Shown here piece by piece: positions 18,735-26,791 of a DNA stretch of 59,820 nucleotides. Below the pieces are notes generated by a model. The model worked only from the letters and a program-made list of their open reading frames with translations, was not told where the DNA came from and made no database searches. Made by a program: the position numbers and the translations under genes. The stretch is from RGIG8785 sp045655245 (GTDB lineage: Bacteria; Bacillota; Clostridia; RGIG8785): positions 1-59,820 of the forward strand of contig JAZOOX010000045.1 of NCBI GenBank assembly GCA_045655245.1, read 5' to 3'. The first letter of the stretch is position 1, and the number at the start of each line of letters is the position of its first letter.

Positions 18735-19080
18735 GGGGGCGTAATTGGTTTCGACAGGGATCATGAAGCATGAAAAGCGGGTAGTTGCGTTGGACAACTT
18801 TAAAACCGACACCTTAAATTAGACGCTAACAAAAACTTAGCTGTAGCTGCGTAATGCGGCTTGCACCTCCGCGTGGTAACCGCTCCGGCGGAAAGTGCAT
18901 CATCTAAGCGGTGAACGTGCGTGCGCAAAGCTTTGAGCGCACCATGAACAATGAAGCTACTGATACGACTCGTTTGTTTGTGTATGGGTCTTTGATGGAA
19001 TTCTAAAACACATTCTGCACCCGGAGAAGTTTGTGTGAATTGGTTTTTGGACAGGGGTTCAACTCCCCTCGCCTCCACCA
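18735..19080 (+). ncRNA. ssrA: tmRNA (transfer-messenger RNA)
   Basis: The 5' end GGGGGCG pairs with 3' CGCCTCC before an encoded ACCA tail, giving the alanyl-acceptor stem. The T-arm GGGGTTCAACTCCCC precedes it. The tag reading frame starts at GCT (18825), just after TTAGAC, and runs to TAA (18852-18854), encoding ANKNLAVAA; with the tRNA-borne alanine the tag would be AANKNLAVAA, ending in the protease-recognised hydrophobic-Ala-Ala. It lies directly behind smpB. Confidence 0.95.
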
Positions 19081-19085
19081 AAAAA

Positions 19086-19114
19086 GCAGACCTTTACAAC
19101 AAGGTCTGCTTTTT
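19086..19114 (+). terminator. Rho-independent terminator after ssrA
   Basis: Arms AGCAGACCTT/AAGGTCTGCT with a six-base loop and a short T run. Confidence 0.8.
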
Positions 19115-19120
19115 GTTTGC

Positions 19121-19149
19121 TTGAAATATCGTTATCATTATGTTATAAT
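19121..19149 (+). promoter_or_regulatory. sigma-A type promoter for the accessory cassette behind ssrA
   Basis: TTGAAA (19121-19126), 17-nt spacer, TATAAT (19144-19149), immediately after the ssrA terminator. Confidence 0.7.
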
Positions 19150-19173
19150 AAATTCAAAAAAGAGGTGATTATA

Positions 19174-19950
19174 TTGAACATCAATCATACGAAAGAAAAA
19201 TTGCTTAGGAAACTGGATGGTGTATATCAAAAGTTAGTTATTTCTTCGGAAATGTCTGAAACCAAAGCATTTACGAAGATGATGGAAACCGTATCGGGTG
19301 ATGTGCATAGGCAAAGGATGACAAAATTCATTCAAACATATCAAGATGATGTTTTATGCATTGACTACGAAAGTGTCGTCCCTCATTACGGCGAGGCTCA
19401 AATCTTTGATATACTTCTAAGTGATTTGTTGGATTGCGATGGCGAATACACCTTATATCTAAACGTGCCCCGACGAAAAATTACCGAAGTGAAAGAAACT
19501 TTCAATAAGGTCTTCTTACATATGAAAGGATGGGTTGAAAACATCAGCGGCTCTTATCTGGACGATGGGTATGTTGTTGATGTTCGAGACAATCGTTCTG
19601 ACAGCGCAGGCAGTTATATAAAAGTATATCCAAACGGACAAGTCAGGCTTGTAACTGATTATGATTACCGTATTGATAAAACGGAATTTTTCCTTGTAGA
19701 TGTTTTGAGCGAAAAGCTGAATTCTGAAATCAAGAAAAAAGTTACAGAGTTGGTAGAGGGGAAGCGGTCGTCGAGTGGTAAAGAAGGGGACTTGTCAGAA
19801 CCTTTTATTATCACGTACGGCCTTGAATGGTTAGGCTATAATCAAAGCCTTCAAATTGACAGAGAGGTATGTTTTGCCGAAAAGGCTCCTTTAAGCGCAT
19901 TGGGAAAATTACTTGAAATCCCTATAATTAAAGAGAAGTTTATACGCTGA
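19174..19950 (+). CDS. Unrecognised 258-residue soluble protein
   Basis: I do not recognise this family. The start is TTG at 19174 behind AGAGGTGA; the frame is open further upstream but that part overlaps the promoter. The protein has no signal peptide or membrane span and is acidic/basic mixed. An N-terminal helical half (HTKEKLLRKLDGVYQKL) is followed by an alternating beta-rich region around YTLYLNVPRRK and SYIKVYPNGQVRLVTDYDY and a helical C-terminus. It begins a three-gene cassette with VanW and a small kinase. By eye its base composition is more AT-rich than the repair block upstream, which may point to transfer. Confidence 0.65.
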   Translation: MNINHTKEKLLRKLDGVYQKLVISSEMSETKAFTKMMETVSGDVHRQRMTKFIQTYQDDVLCIDYESVVPHYGEAQIFDILLSDLLDCDGEYTLYLNVPRRKITEVKETFNKVFLHMKGWVENISGSYLDDGYVVDVRDNRSDSAGSYIKVYPNGQVRLVTDYDYRIDKTEFFLVDVLSEKLNSEIKKKVTELVEGKRSSSGKEGDLSEPFIITYGLEWLGYNQSLQIDREVCFAEKAPLSALGKLLEIPIIKEKFIR

Positions 19951-20004
19951 AGAATGGAGAACATTATAATTGCAAAAAAATAAGTAAGAACGAGTGTGAT
20001 ATGG

Positions 20005-20826
20005 ATGGGCAGAAAACTGTTTTGCGAAATTTCACCGTTGACCTATTGGATATCGGTACAAAAGAATATTCTGTTGCGCAATGTCAAGGACCTATTTAGT
20101 AAACAAAAATTTGCTCGTCAAAAAGCGAAAAAGAAATTACCAGTCAAGGTATTTGAGCATCGTTCAACAATCAGGCGGGTTTTGGGTGGCGTTGATATGA
20201 CTCTACAGGAAAACAAGGCAAAAAACCTTTCCTTGGCGGCACCTAAAATCGACGGCGTTTTGATATATCCCGGTGAGGTGTTTTCGCTTTGGAAGCTGGT
20301 GGGACCGTGCAAGGCTTCGATGGGATATAGGGAAGGCGTTACCATTTCCAACGGAAAAGTTTTTTCCGGAATCGGGGGTGGGATGTGCCAACTGAGCAAC
20401 CTGATTCATTGGATGGTTTTGCATTCTCCTCTTGAAATCGTGGAACATCACCATCACGACGGATTTGATTTATTCCCTGATTACAATCGTAAGGTGCCTT
20501 TTGGGACAGGAACGTCCATTACGTACAATTATCTGGACTATCGGTTTAAAAACACAACCGACAATGTTTTTCAACTCTGTATTCAGGTAAGTGAACAGGA
20601 GTTGGAAGGAGAACTTCGTGCATGTGAGCTTCCCGAATATCAGTATGAAATCCGGACGGAAAACGAACGGTTTGTTCGGAAGGACGGGGTTGTATACAGA
20701 AAAGGAAGTGTATTTAGAAAGTGTACTAACCGTGATACGGAAGAAATCGTATGGGAGAGGTGCATTCGCGAGAACCATGCAAAAGTAATGTATAGCACCG
20801 ATGCTTTGGCGATATCGGAGGAATAA
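20005..20826 (+). CDS. VanW family protein
   Basis: About 273 residues, the length of the VanW protein of vanB glycopeptide-resistance clusters. The VanW domain (roughly residues 75-215) has the family pattern YPGEVFSLW, GYREGVTI, IGGGMCQLSNLIHW and HHHHDGFDLFPDY. There is no signal peptide. The role of VanW is not established; the family is also widespread in Firmicutes without any resistance cluster, and no vanHAX-type genes are here, so no resistance should be inferred. The start is uncertain: GTG 19996 and ATG 20005 are both possible, with only a weak ribosome site. Confidence 0.85.
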   Translation: MGRKLFCEISPLTYWISVQKNILLRNVKDLFSKQKFARQKAKKKLPVKVFEHRSTIRRVLGGVDMTLQENKAKNLSLAAPKIDGVLIYPGEVFSLWKLVGPCKASMGYREGVTISNGKVFSGIGGGMCQLSNLIHWMVLHSPLEIVEHHHHDGFDLFPDYNRKVPFGTGTSITYNYLDYRFKNTTDNVFQLCIQVSEQELEGELRACELPEYQYEIRTENERFVRKDGVVYRKGSVFRKCTNRDTEEIVWERCIRENHAKVMYSTDALAISEE

Positions 20827-20828
20827 AA

Positions 20829-21344
20829 ATGATTATACTGATAAGCGGTGCATCCCACTGCGGAAAAACCGTTCTTGCCCAAAAGATTTTAGAAAGACAC
20901 CATTACCCATATCTCTCAATTGACCATCTTAAGATGGGACTGATTCGTAGCGGAATGACAAATTTAACGGTGTATGATGACGAAAAGCTGACGGCATATC
21001 TTTGGCCCGTCCTACGAGAAATTGTAAAAACTGCGATCGAAAATAAGCAACACCTGGTTATTGAAGGTTGTTATATCCCCATAGACTGGAAAAAAGATTT
21101 TACAGAGGATTATCTTCAAAATATTCGGGGATATTGTCTCGTAATGAGTGAAAACTATATAAAAACGAATTTTGATGCAATAAAGAGGTTTGCAAGTGTG
21201 ATTGAAAGCCGACTGGATGATAGCGAATACACAATGGAGAATGCACTGGAAGAAAATCGCGCGATAAAGGAACGCTGTGAAACGGCAAGGGTGGATTATA
21301 TCCTGATTGACGATAATTTTGAAGCCGTTTTAGCGTTGGCATGA
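20829..21344 (+). CDS. Small P-loop NTPase, kinase-like
   Basis: 171 residues. The N-terminus IILISGASHCGKTVL contains a Walker A motif (GASHCGKT); YLSIDHLKMGL follows as a probable substrate-binding segment, and HLVIEGCYIP provides the second strand typical of nucleoside/2-phosphoglycerate-kinase-like or zeta-toxin-like small kinases. It starts two bases after the VanW gene and is clearly cotranscribed. The substrate cannot be assigned. No antitoxin-like partner is visible, so a toxin role is not supported. Confidence 0.75.
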   Translation: MIILISGASHCGKTVLAQKILERHHYPYLSIDHLKMGLIRSGMTNLTVYDDEKLTAYLWPVLREIVKTAIENKQHLVIEGCYIPIDWKKDFTEDYLQNIRGYCLVMSENYIKTNFDAIKRFASVIESRLDDSEYTMENALEENRAIKERCETARVDYILIDDNFEAVLALA

Positions 21345-21364
21345 TGGGTTTTTTGTAAAAGCAC

Positions 21365-21392
21365 TTGACATATTTTCGATTTGTGATATAAT
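21365..21392 (+). promoter_or_regulatory. sigma-A type promoter for the T-box transcript
   Basis: TTGACA (21365-21370), 16-nt spacer, TATAAT (21387-21392), just before the T-box leader. Confidence 0.7.
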
Positions 21393-21399
21393 TATGTAG

Positions 21400-21666
21400 G
21401 AATTAAAGGCTGTGACGAAGAGGGCGCGTCTATCGAATCTTCAGAGAAATGGCGGTTGGTGCAAGCCATAGAGGAGATTTTCGTGTTTGTAGTTTCTGAG
21501 CCGAAAGGAAGAAAGCCGTCAGGTGAGTAGAACCTTTCCGTGATTGCTGCGTTAATGCATACGGGTTGTTAGGCCCTGAGAGTGGCGATTTTATCGCAAT
21601 TTGAGTGGTACCGCGGGTGTGCAAACGCTCGTCTCAAAGTAAATGGCTTTGGGGCGAGTTTTTTTT
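21400..21666 (+). promoter_or_regulatory. T-box riboswitch leader (tRNA-sensing)
   Basis: Stem I features are visible: the GACGAAGA kink-turn region near 21414, the CAGAGA bulge near 21442, and the GGTTGGTGCAA apical loop capped on ATGGC/GCCAT. The T-box core TGGTACCGCGG lies at 21606-21616; its anti-terminator bulge can pair with the NCCA end of an uncharged tRNA. The competing terminator has arms CTCGTCTCAAAG (21628-21639) and CTTTGGGGCGAG (21647-21658) followed by eight T residues. The specifier codon should lie in the 3' strand around 21480-21495; I could not fix it with confidence. Confidence 0.88.
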
Positions 21667-21689
21667 CGCCCTTGAACGGAGGAAAGAAT

Positions 21690-23981
21690 ATGGAAAATTT
21701 TAAGGATGTTGGCCTGAAAATCAAAGAGATGGCGTGGCGTATCCGGGAACTGCGCGAAATTGAAGGATATTCCCCCGAAGAAATGGCACAAAAGACCGGT
21801 GTAACTGCAGAAGAATACCTGCGTTGTGAAAACGGAAAAAGCGATCTGAATTTTGCGTTTATTTACCGTTGTGCATCTGCTTTGCGTGTCAACGTAACAG
21901 ATATTATCGAGGGTTATAGCCCGAAACTGAAATCCTATACCGTAACCCGTTCCGGGGCGGGTCAGGAAATCGCAAAAGCACACGGCATGACCTATCACAA
22001 CCTGGCGTTTGCATTCAAAAATCGTATTGCCGAGCCGTTGTTCGTTCATAGCGTTTATGACGAAGCGGCACAGACCCGTGATATCGAATTAACGACCCAT
22101 GAAGGGCAAGAATGCGATATTGTCATTGACGGACATCTGATGGTTCAGATTGGTGCGCACAAGGAAGTGTTGGGGCCCGGAGACAGCATTTACTATAATA
22201 GCGACACGCCTCACGGTATGATTGCCGTAAACGGTGCAGACTGTCATTTTTACGCCATTGTTTTGCGCTCCAATGTAGAAACCGAATCTGCCGTCGGTAG
22301 CGAAATCATCCCTGAAAAGATTATCGGCACAGTTTTGCGGGATACAAAAGAACGTATCTATCACGAATTTATCGATATCGTTGAAGACGAGGACGGCACT
22401 CCGACTTCGATTACTTTCAAAAACGAAGATCGTTTTAATTTTGCATTTGATTTAGTGGACAAACTGTCCGAACGTGAACCGAAGAAACTGGCAATGTTAC
22501 ACGTTGCGAAAGATAAGACTGTTCGGCGGTTTACCTTTACCGATATGAAGAAGATGTCCAACCAGTGTGCAAACTATTTTGCATCGTTAGGCATTAAAAA
22601 AGGCGATCGGGTTATGCTGGTACTGAAGAGACATTACCAATTCTGGATCGCAATGCTCGGTCTGAACAAGTTGGGTGCGATTGCCATTCCTGCGGTTGAT
22701 CAGTTGCAAGAACACGATTTTGAATATCGTTTCAACGCAGCTGGAGTCAGCACCATCATTTGTACTTCGGATGGTGAAGCATCGAAACAGGTTGATATTG
22801 CGGCCGAAAAAGCACCTTCTTTGGTAAATAAAATCATGGTCGGTGATACCCGTGAGGGATGGCGCAATTTTGATGAAGAATTTAAACGTTTCAGCACTCA
22901 TTTTGCGCGGACGGAGGAATCCCCCTGCGGCGACGATACCATGCTGATGTATTTCACTTCCGGCACTTCGGGTTATCCCAAAATTGCGGCACATAACTAC
23001 AAGTACCCCTTGGGACATTTCCATACTGCTAAGTATTGGCATAATGTTGACCCTGACGGCTTGCATTTTACCATATCCGACACCGGCTGGGCAAAGGCGA
23101 TGTGGGGGAAACTGTACGGTCAATGGCTGTGCGAAGCCGCGACTTTTGTATACGATTTCGATCGTTTTGATGCTGCAGATATTTTGCCGATGTTTGCAGA
23201 ACATCACATTACCACGTTCTGTGCACCGCCCACCATGCTTCGTATGATGATTAAACAGGATATTTCAAAATACGACTTTTCTTCTGTCCGTCATATGACC
23301 ACGGCAGGGGAGGCTTTAAATCCCGAAGTTTACCGCCAGTTTGAAAAGGCAACCGGCCTTCAAATTAAGGAGGGGTTTGGTCAGACCGAGAGCACAATGA
23401 TCATCGGTAATCTGGTTGGGAAGCCGCATAAAATCGGCGCAATGGGCAAGCCTGCCCCGATTTACGATGTTGCATTGATGGATGGCGACGGAAACCTAAT
23501 CACCAATAACGAAGCGGGAGAAATCGTTATCAATGTTAAAAACGGTGCTCCCTGCGGCCTGTTTACGGGTTATTATAACGCCGAAGAAAAGACTAAGGAA
23601 GTTTGGCACGATGGCTATTACCATACCGGTGATGTTGCTTGGCGAGACGAGGACGGTTTCTACTGGTACGAAGGCAGAATTGATGATGTAATCAAATCGT
23701 CAGGCTACCGCATCGGACCTTTTGAAATCGAAAGCGTCATTATGGAACTGCCCTATGTTTTGGAATGCGGTGTTTCCGCAGTACCCGACGAGGTTCGTGG
23801 ACAAATTGTTAAGGCAAGTATTGTTTTGGTTGCAGGTACTGAACCCACAGAGGAACTGAAAAAAGAAATTCAGACCTATGTAAAAGATCGTACCGCACCC
23901 TATAAATATCCCAGAATTGTCGTATTCCGTGACAGCCTGCCCAAGACGGTTAGCGGAAAGATTCAAAGAAATAAACTGTAA
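21690..23981 (+). CDS. XRE-cupin-acyl-CoA synthetase fusion protein (AMP-binding)
   Basis: About 763 residues in three parts. Residues 10-66 form an XRE/Cro helix-turn-helix (IRELREIEGYSPEEMAQKTG). Residues 115-195 form a cupin with GPGDSIYYNSDTPHGM. The rest is an adenylate-forming ligase: the AMP-binding P-loop-like motif YFTSGTSGYPK, the A5 motif GFGQTEST, the YHTGDVAW and GRIDDVIKSSGYRI motifs, and the catalytic lysine in SGKIQRNKL at the very end, most like medium-chain acyl-CoA synthetases. It is expected to activate a carboxylic acid as acyl-AMP then acyl-CoA. The cupin may sense a related small molecule (inference). Control is by the T-box directly upstream. ATG 21690 has GGAGGAAAG before it. 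Confidence 0.9.
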   Translation: MENFKDVGLKIKEMAWRIRELREIEGYSPEEMAQKTGVTAEEYLRCENGKSDLNFAFIYRCASALRVNVTDIIEGYSPKLKSYTVTRSGAGQEIAKAHGMTYHNLAFAFKNRIAEPLFVHSVYDEAAQTRDIELTTHEGQECDIVIDGHLMVQIGAHKEVLGPGDSIYYNSDTPHGMIAVNGADCHFYAIVLRSNVETESAVGSEIIPEKIIGTVLRDTKERIYHEFIDIVEDEDGTPTSITFKNEDRFNFAFDLVDKLSEREPKKLAMLHVAKDKTVRRFTFTDMKKMSNQCANYFASLGIKKGDRVMLVLKRHYQFWIAMLGLNKLGAIAIPAVDQLQEHDFEYRFNAAGVSTIICTSDGEASKQVDIAAEKAPSLVNKIMVGDTREGWRNFDEEFKRFSTHFARTEESPCGDDTMLMYFTSGTSGYPKIAAHNYKYPLGHFHTAKYWHNVDPDGLHFTISDTGWAKAMWGKLYGQWLCEAATFVYDFDRFDAADILPMFAEHHITTFCAPPTMLRMMIKQDISKYDFSSVRHMTTAGEALNPEVYRQFEKATGLQIKEGFGQTESTMIIGNLVGKPHKIGAMGKPAPIYDVALMDGDGNLITNNEAGEIVINVKNGAPCGLFTGYYNAEEKTKEVWHDGYYHTGDVAWRDEDGFYWYEGRIDDVIKSSGYRIGPFEIESVIMELPYVLECGVSAVPDEVRGQIVKASIVLVAGTEPTEELKKEIQTYVKDRTAPYKYPRIVVFRDSLPKTVSGKIQRNKL

Positions 23982-23998
23982 AATTGGAGGTGGTCGTT

Positions 23999-25324
23999 AC
24001 GAACCTTCCGTCCTATGTGAACGAAATACTTCGACGCCTGGAAGATGCCGGGTTTGAAGCATATGTTGTCGGCGGATGTGTACGCGACCACCTCTTATCA
24101 CTTATGCCGACCGATTACGACATAACCACTTCAGCAACGCCGCAAGAAATTAAATCGGTGTTTTCGGACACTAAAACAGTCGACATCGGCATTGCCCACG
24201 GAACAGTAGGGCTTTGCCTCGAAGACACCGTGGTTGAAGTGACAACCTTCCGAATCGATGGGGAGTACTGTGACTCCAGACATCCAACCGAAGTTTCTTT
24301 CACTGCCTCTTTAGAAGAAGACCTTAAGCGCCGCGACTTTACCATTAATGCGATGGCGTATTCGCCGCGACATGGTCTTGTGGATCTCTTCGGCGGTGCG
24401 ACTGACCTAGAAAACAAAATCATCCGTTGCGTTGGGAATCCCCAAAAACGTTTTCAAGAAGACGCGCTCCGTATAATGCGAGCATTACGTTTCGCTTCAA
24501 CGCTTAATTTCAGCATTGATAAAGACACGATGAATGCCGCGTTTTTGCTTCGTGACGGGCTTTTGCAAGTTTCATCTGAAAGAATTACGGTTGAACTCTT
24601 AAAAATGCTCTGTGGCGCAAATATCAAGCGGATTTTATTGGATGCAACTGCGGTTTTAGCCGTTATAATCCCCGAACTTCTCGAGATAAAAAACTTTGAC
24701 CAAAGGAATCCCCATCATATTTTCGACGTACTGGAGCATACCGCTGTAGCACTTGAAAACGTCGAAGCGACTCCTGAATTGCGTTTGGCGGTTTTGCTTC
24801 ATGATATGGGAAAACCCCGCACTTTCAGTTTGGACGAAAAGGGGGTTGGTCATTTCTATGGACATGCCGTTGTCAGTGTTGTGCTGAGCAAGAAGATAAT
24901 GGGCCGCTTACGCTTAGACAACGTGACCGTGGAACGCGTACTTCAGTTAGTAAAGTGGCACGACCACTGGATTGAGCCTGATAAAAGGGCCATTAAACGA
25001 GTATTAAATCATTTAACTCCGGAAGGGCTTAATGCGCTGTTAAAAGTAAAACGCGCCGATAATCTCGCTCAACACCCCGATCATCGGGACCGACTTTCGG
25101 TATACGAAAGAATACAAAAAATTTCCGGGGAAATAGTTGCTGAAAACGAATGCTTTTCACTAAAAAATCTTGCTGTCAACGGCAAGGACTTAATCGAACT
25201 CGGTGTGACGCCCGGTCCGCGTTTGGGCGAGTTACTGGACATTTTATTGAATGAAGTGATTGAAGAACGAACGGCAAATGAGAAGGACGCCTTGCTGGCC
25301 TTGGCAAAACGCATAAAACAATAA
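23999..25324 (+). CDS. cca: CCA-adding tRNA nucleotidyltransferase
   Basis: About 441 residues. A class II nucleotidyltransferase head (YVVGGCVRD, then DYDITTSA with the metal-binding D-x-D) and the RRDFTINAMAY and EDALRIMRALRFA motifs are followed by an HD domain (LLHDMGKP, KWHDHW). It adds or repairs the CCA end of tRNAs. All nine tRNAs seen here already encode CCA, so repair is the likely main job. The start is odd: a perfect GGAGGTG at 23986-23992 is followed six bases later by ACG at 23999, exactly where homologues have their ATG. Alternatives are TTG 23984 (inside the ribosome site region) and GTG 24017. Confidence 0.92.
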   Translation, partial: TNLPSYVNEILRRLEDAGFEAYVVGGCVRDHLLSLMPTDYDITTSATPQEIKSVFSDTKTVDIGIAHGTVGLCLEDTVVEVTTFRIDGEYCDSRHPTEVSFTASLEEDLKRRDFTINAMAYSPRHGLVDLFGGATDLENKIIRCVGNPQKRFQEDALRIMRALRFASTLNFSIDKDTMNAAFLLRDGLLQVSSERITVELLKMLCGANIKRILLDATAVLAVIIPELLEIKNFDQRNPHHIFDVLEHTAVALENVEATPELRLAVLLHDMGKPRTFSLDEKGVGHFYGHAVVSVVLSKKIMGRLRLDNVTVERVLQLVKWHDHWIEPDKRAIKRVLNHLTPEGLNALLKVKRADNLAQHPDHRDRLSVYERIQKISGEIVAENECFSLKNLAVNGKDLIELGVTPGPRLGELLDILLNEVIEERTANEKDALLALAKRIKQ

Positions 25325-25355
25325 AAAAGACAGGAGCGATGCTCCTGTCTTTTTT
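25323..25355. terminator. Bidirectional terminator between cca and aspartokinase
   Basis: Arms AAAAAAGACAGGAGC/GCTCCTGTCTTTTTT with a three-base loop; A and T runs on both sides let it serve both convergent genes. Confidence 0.85.
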
Positions 25356-25364
25356 ATTAACAAA

Positions 25365-26714
25365 TCAATGAATCAACGCGTTGTACAATGCGGTAACCGC
25401 TTTCTTTTCTTCGTGTGCACGAACACCGAACATCATGCTGATTTCAGAAGAACCCTGATTAATCATTTCGAGGTTGATATTGGCGTCGGCAAGAGCACGA
25501 GTTGCTTTTGCAGCGGTACCGACCGAGTTTTTCATACCTTCACCGACCAGCATGATGAGTGCAATATTTTGGTGAACATCAATGCTATCGGTATGAAGCT
25601 CGCTTTCTATGCGCTTGATAACCTTATTTAAAGTTGCCTCGGTGATGTTCTTTTTTCGAAGAATGACGGAGATGTCATCAATGCCCGAGGGAATATGCTC
25701 ACAGGAAATGTGAAAATCTTCAAGAATGGCAAGTAACTTACGGATAAATCCAACCTCGCGGTTCATCAGGTATTTACTGATTTGCAGGGTACAGAAACCA
25801 CTCTCGCTGGCGATACCCGAAACACTTCTGGAGATGCTGGCACGAACGGGCCAAATCATTGTACCAGGGGCGGCAGGGTTGTTGGTGTTGCGGATGCAAA
25901 CGGGGATCTTTGCTTTAAATACAGGAACGAGGGTTTCTTCCTGCAGGACGGAGAATCCGCTGGAAGAGAGCTCGCGCATTTCGCGATAGGTCAATTCTAA
26001 AATCGGTTTCGGATTTTCGATGATCTTAGGGTTGGCAGCAAATACGGAGTCAACGTCGGTAAAGTTTTCGTACAAATCAGCATCTACTGCGGCAGCCAGG
26101 ATAGCTCCGGTAATGTCGGAACCACCACGAGGGAAGGTGACCAGTACGCCATCGGTGGTATAACCAAAGAAGCCGGGGAAAACAACGATTGCCTTGCGGT
26201 TCTTTAAGCATTTTAAGAGTTCATAAGAGGTTTCAAGAATCTGAGCATTACCGGGTTCGTCACTCAGAATCATCCCCGCCTCCTTAGGGTTGACATATTC
26301 CGCCTCTTTGCCCAGCGAGGTGAGGTATGCGGCAACGACCTTTGCATTGTTGTCTTCACCTGCCGCTTTTAGGGCGTCGGTCAATTGGTCGGGATGGTCG
26401 GCGCCAATCTCAAGACGGGAATACAAATCTTTGCGAATGGTCTCGATTAAGTCTTTAGATACGCCCAGCCCGTTGATAATATCTGCATAGCGTTCTACCA
26501 CCGTTTCAATTTCACGGTCGGCAGAACCGGTTTTGATAAAGGCTTTTGCGCACTCGATTAATAAATCGGTGACTTTGGTATCAGAATCGTTACGTTTACC
26601 GGGCGCAGAAACGACAACTACGCGGCGTTCCTCGTCGGAAAGAACGATCTGAGCAACTTTTTTAATCTGTTCTGCACTTGCGAGGGAAGAACCTCCGAAT
26701 TTCGCTACTTTCAT
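25365..26714 (-). CDS. lysC: Aspartate kinase
   Basis: About 449 residues, monofunctional. The N-terminus KVAKFGGSSLA is the aspartokinase signature; the catalytic domain continues with FPGFFGYTTDG and the GGSDITGAILAAAVDADLYENFTDVDSV stretch. The C-terminal third holds two ACT domains that normally bind lysine and/or threonine for feedback inhibition. It makes aspartyl phosphate, the entry to lysine, threonine, methionine and diaminopimelate. I chose the internal ATG preceded by GGAGG rather than the upstream in-frame start. It has its own promoter and is not under the lysine riboswitch that controls asd-dapA-dapB elsewhere in this window. Confidence 0.94.
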   Translation of the reverse strand: MKVAKFGGSSLASAEQIKKVAQIVLSDEERRVVVVSAPGKRNDSDTKVTDLLIECAKAFIKTGSADREIETVVERYADIINGLGVSKDLIETIRKDLYSRLEIGADHPDQLTDALKAAGEDNNAKVVAAYLTSLGKEAEYVNPKEAGMILSDEPGNAQILETSYELLKCLKNRKAIVVFPGFFGYTTDGVLVTFPRGGSDITGAILAAAVDADLYENFTDVDSVFAANPKIIENPKPILELTYREMRELSSSGFSVLQEETLVPVFKAKIPVCIRNTNNPAAPGTMIWPVRASISRSVSGIASESGFCTLQISKYLMNREVGFIRKLLAILEDFHISCEHIPSGIDDISVILRKKNITEATLNKVIKRIESELHTDSIDVHQNIALIMLVGEGMKNSVGTAAKATRALADANINLEMINQGSSEISMMFGVRAHEEKKAVTALYNALIH

Positions 26715-26745
26715 ATTGGCCTCCTGATATTTTATAACTCTAAAC

Positions 26746-26774
26746 ATTGTACCTTTTTTTAGTGACTATTTCAA
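26746..26774 (-). promoter_or_regulatory. sigma-A type promoter for aspartate kinase
   Basis: On the minus strand: TTGAAA (26769-26774), 17-nt spacer, TACAAT (26746-26751). Confidence 0.6.
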
Positions 26775-26791
26775 GTGTTTTCCAAAAAGAG

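Noticed and set aside
18800..19081. 93-codon minus-strand frame over the tmRNA
   Set aside because: It lies wholly on the complement of ssrA; the RNA gene explains the sequence.
20005..20826. Vancomycin resistance locus around the VanW gene
   Set aside because: No ligase, dehydrogenase, dipeptidase or VanRS-type genes are present; VanW homologues are widespread without resistance.
22587..23207. 206-codon minus-strand frame in the acyl-CoA synthetase gene
   Set aside because: Antisense to a clear enzyme domain; no start signals or family resemblance.
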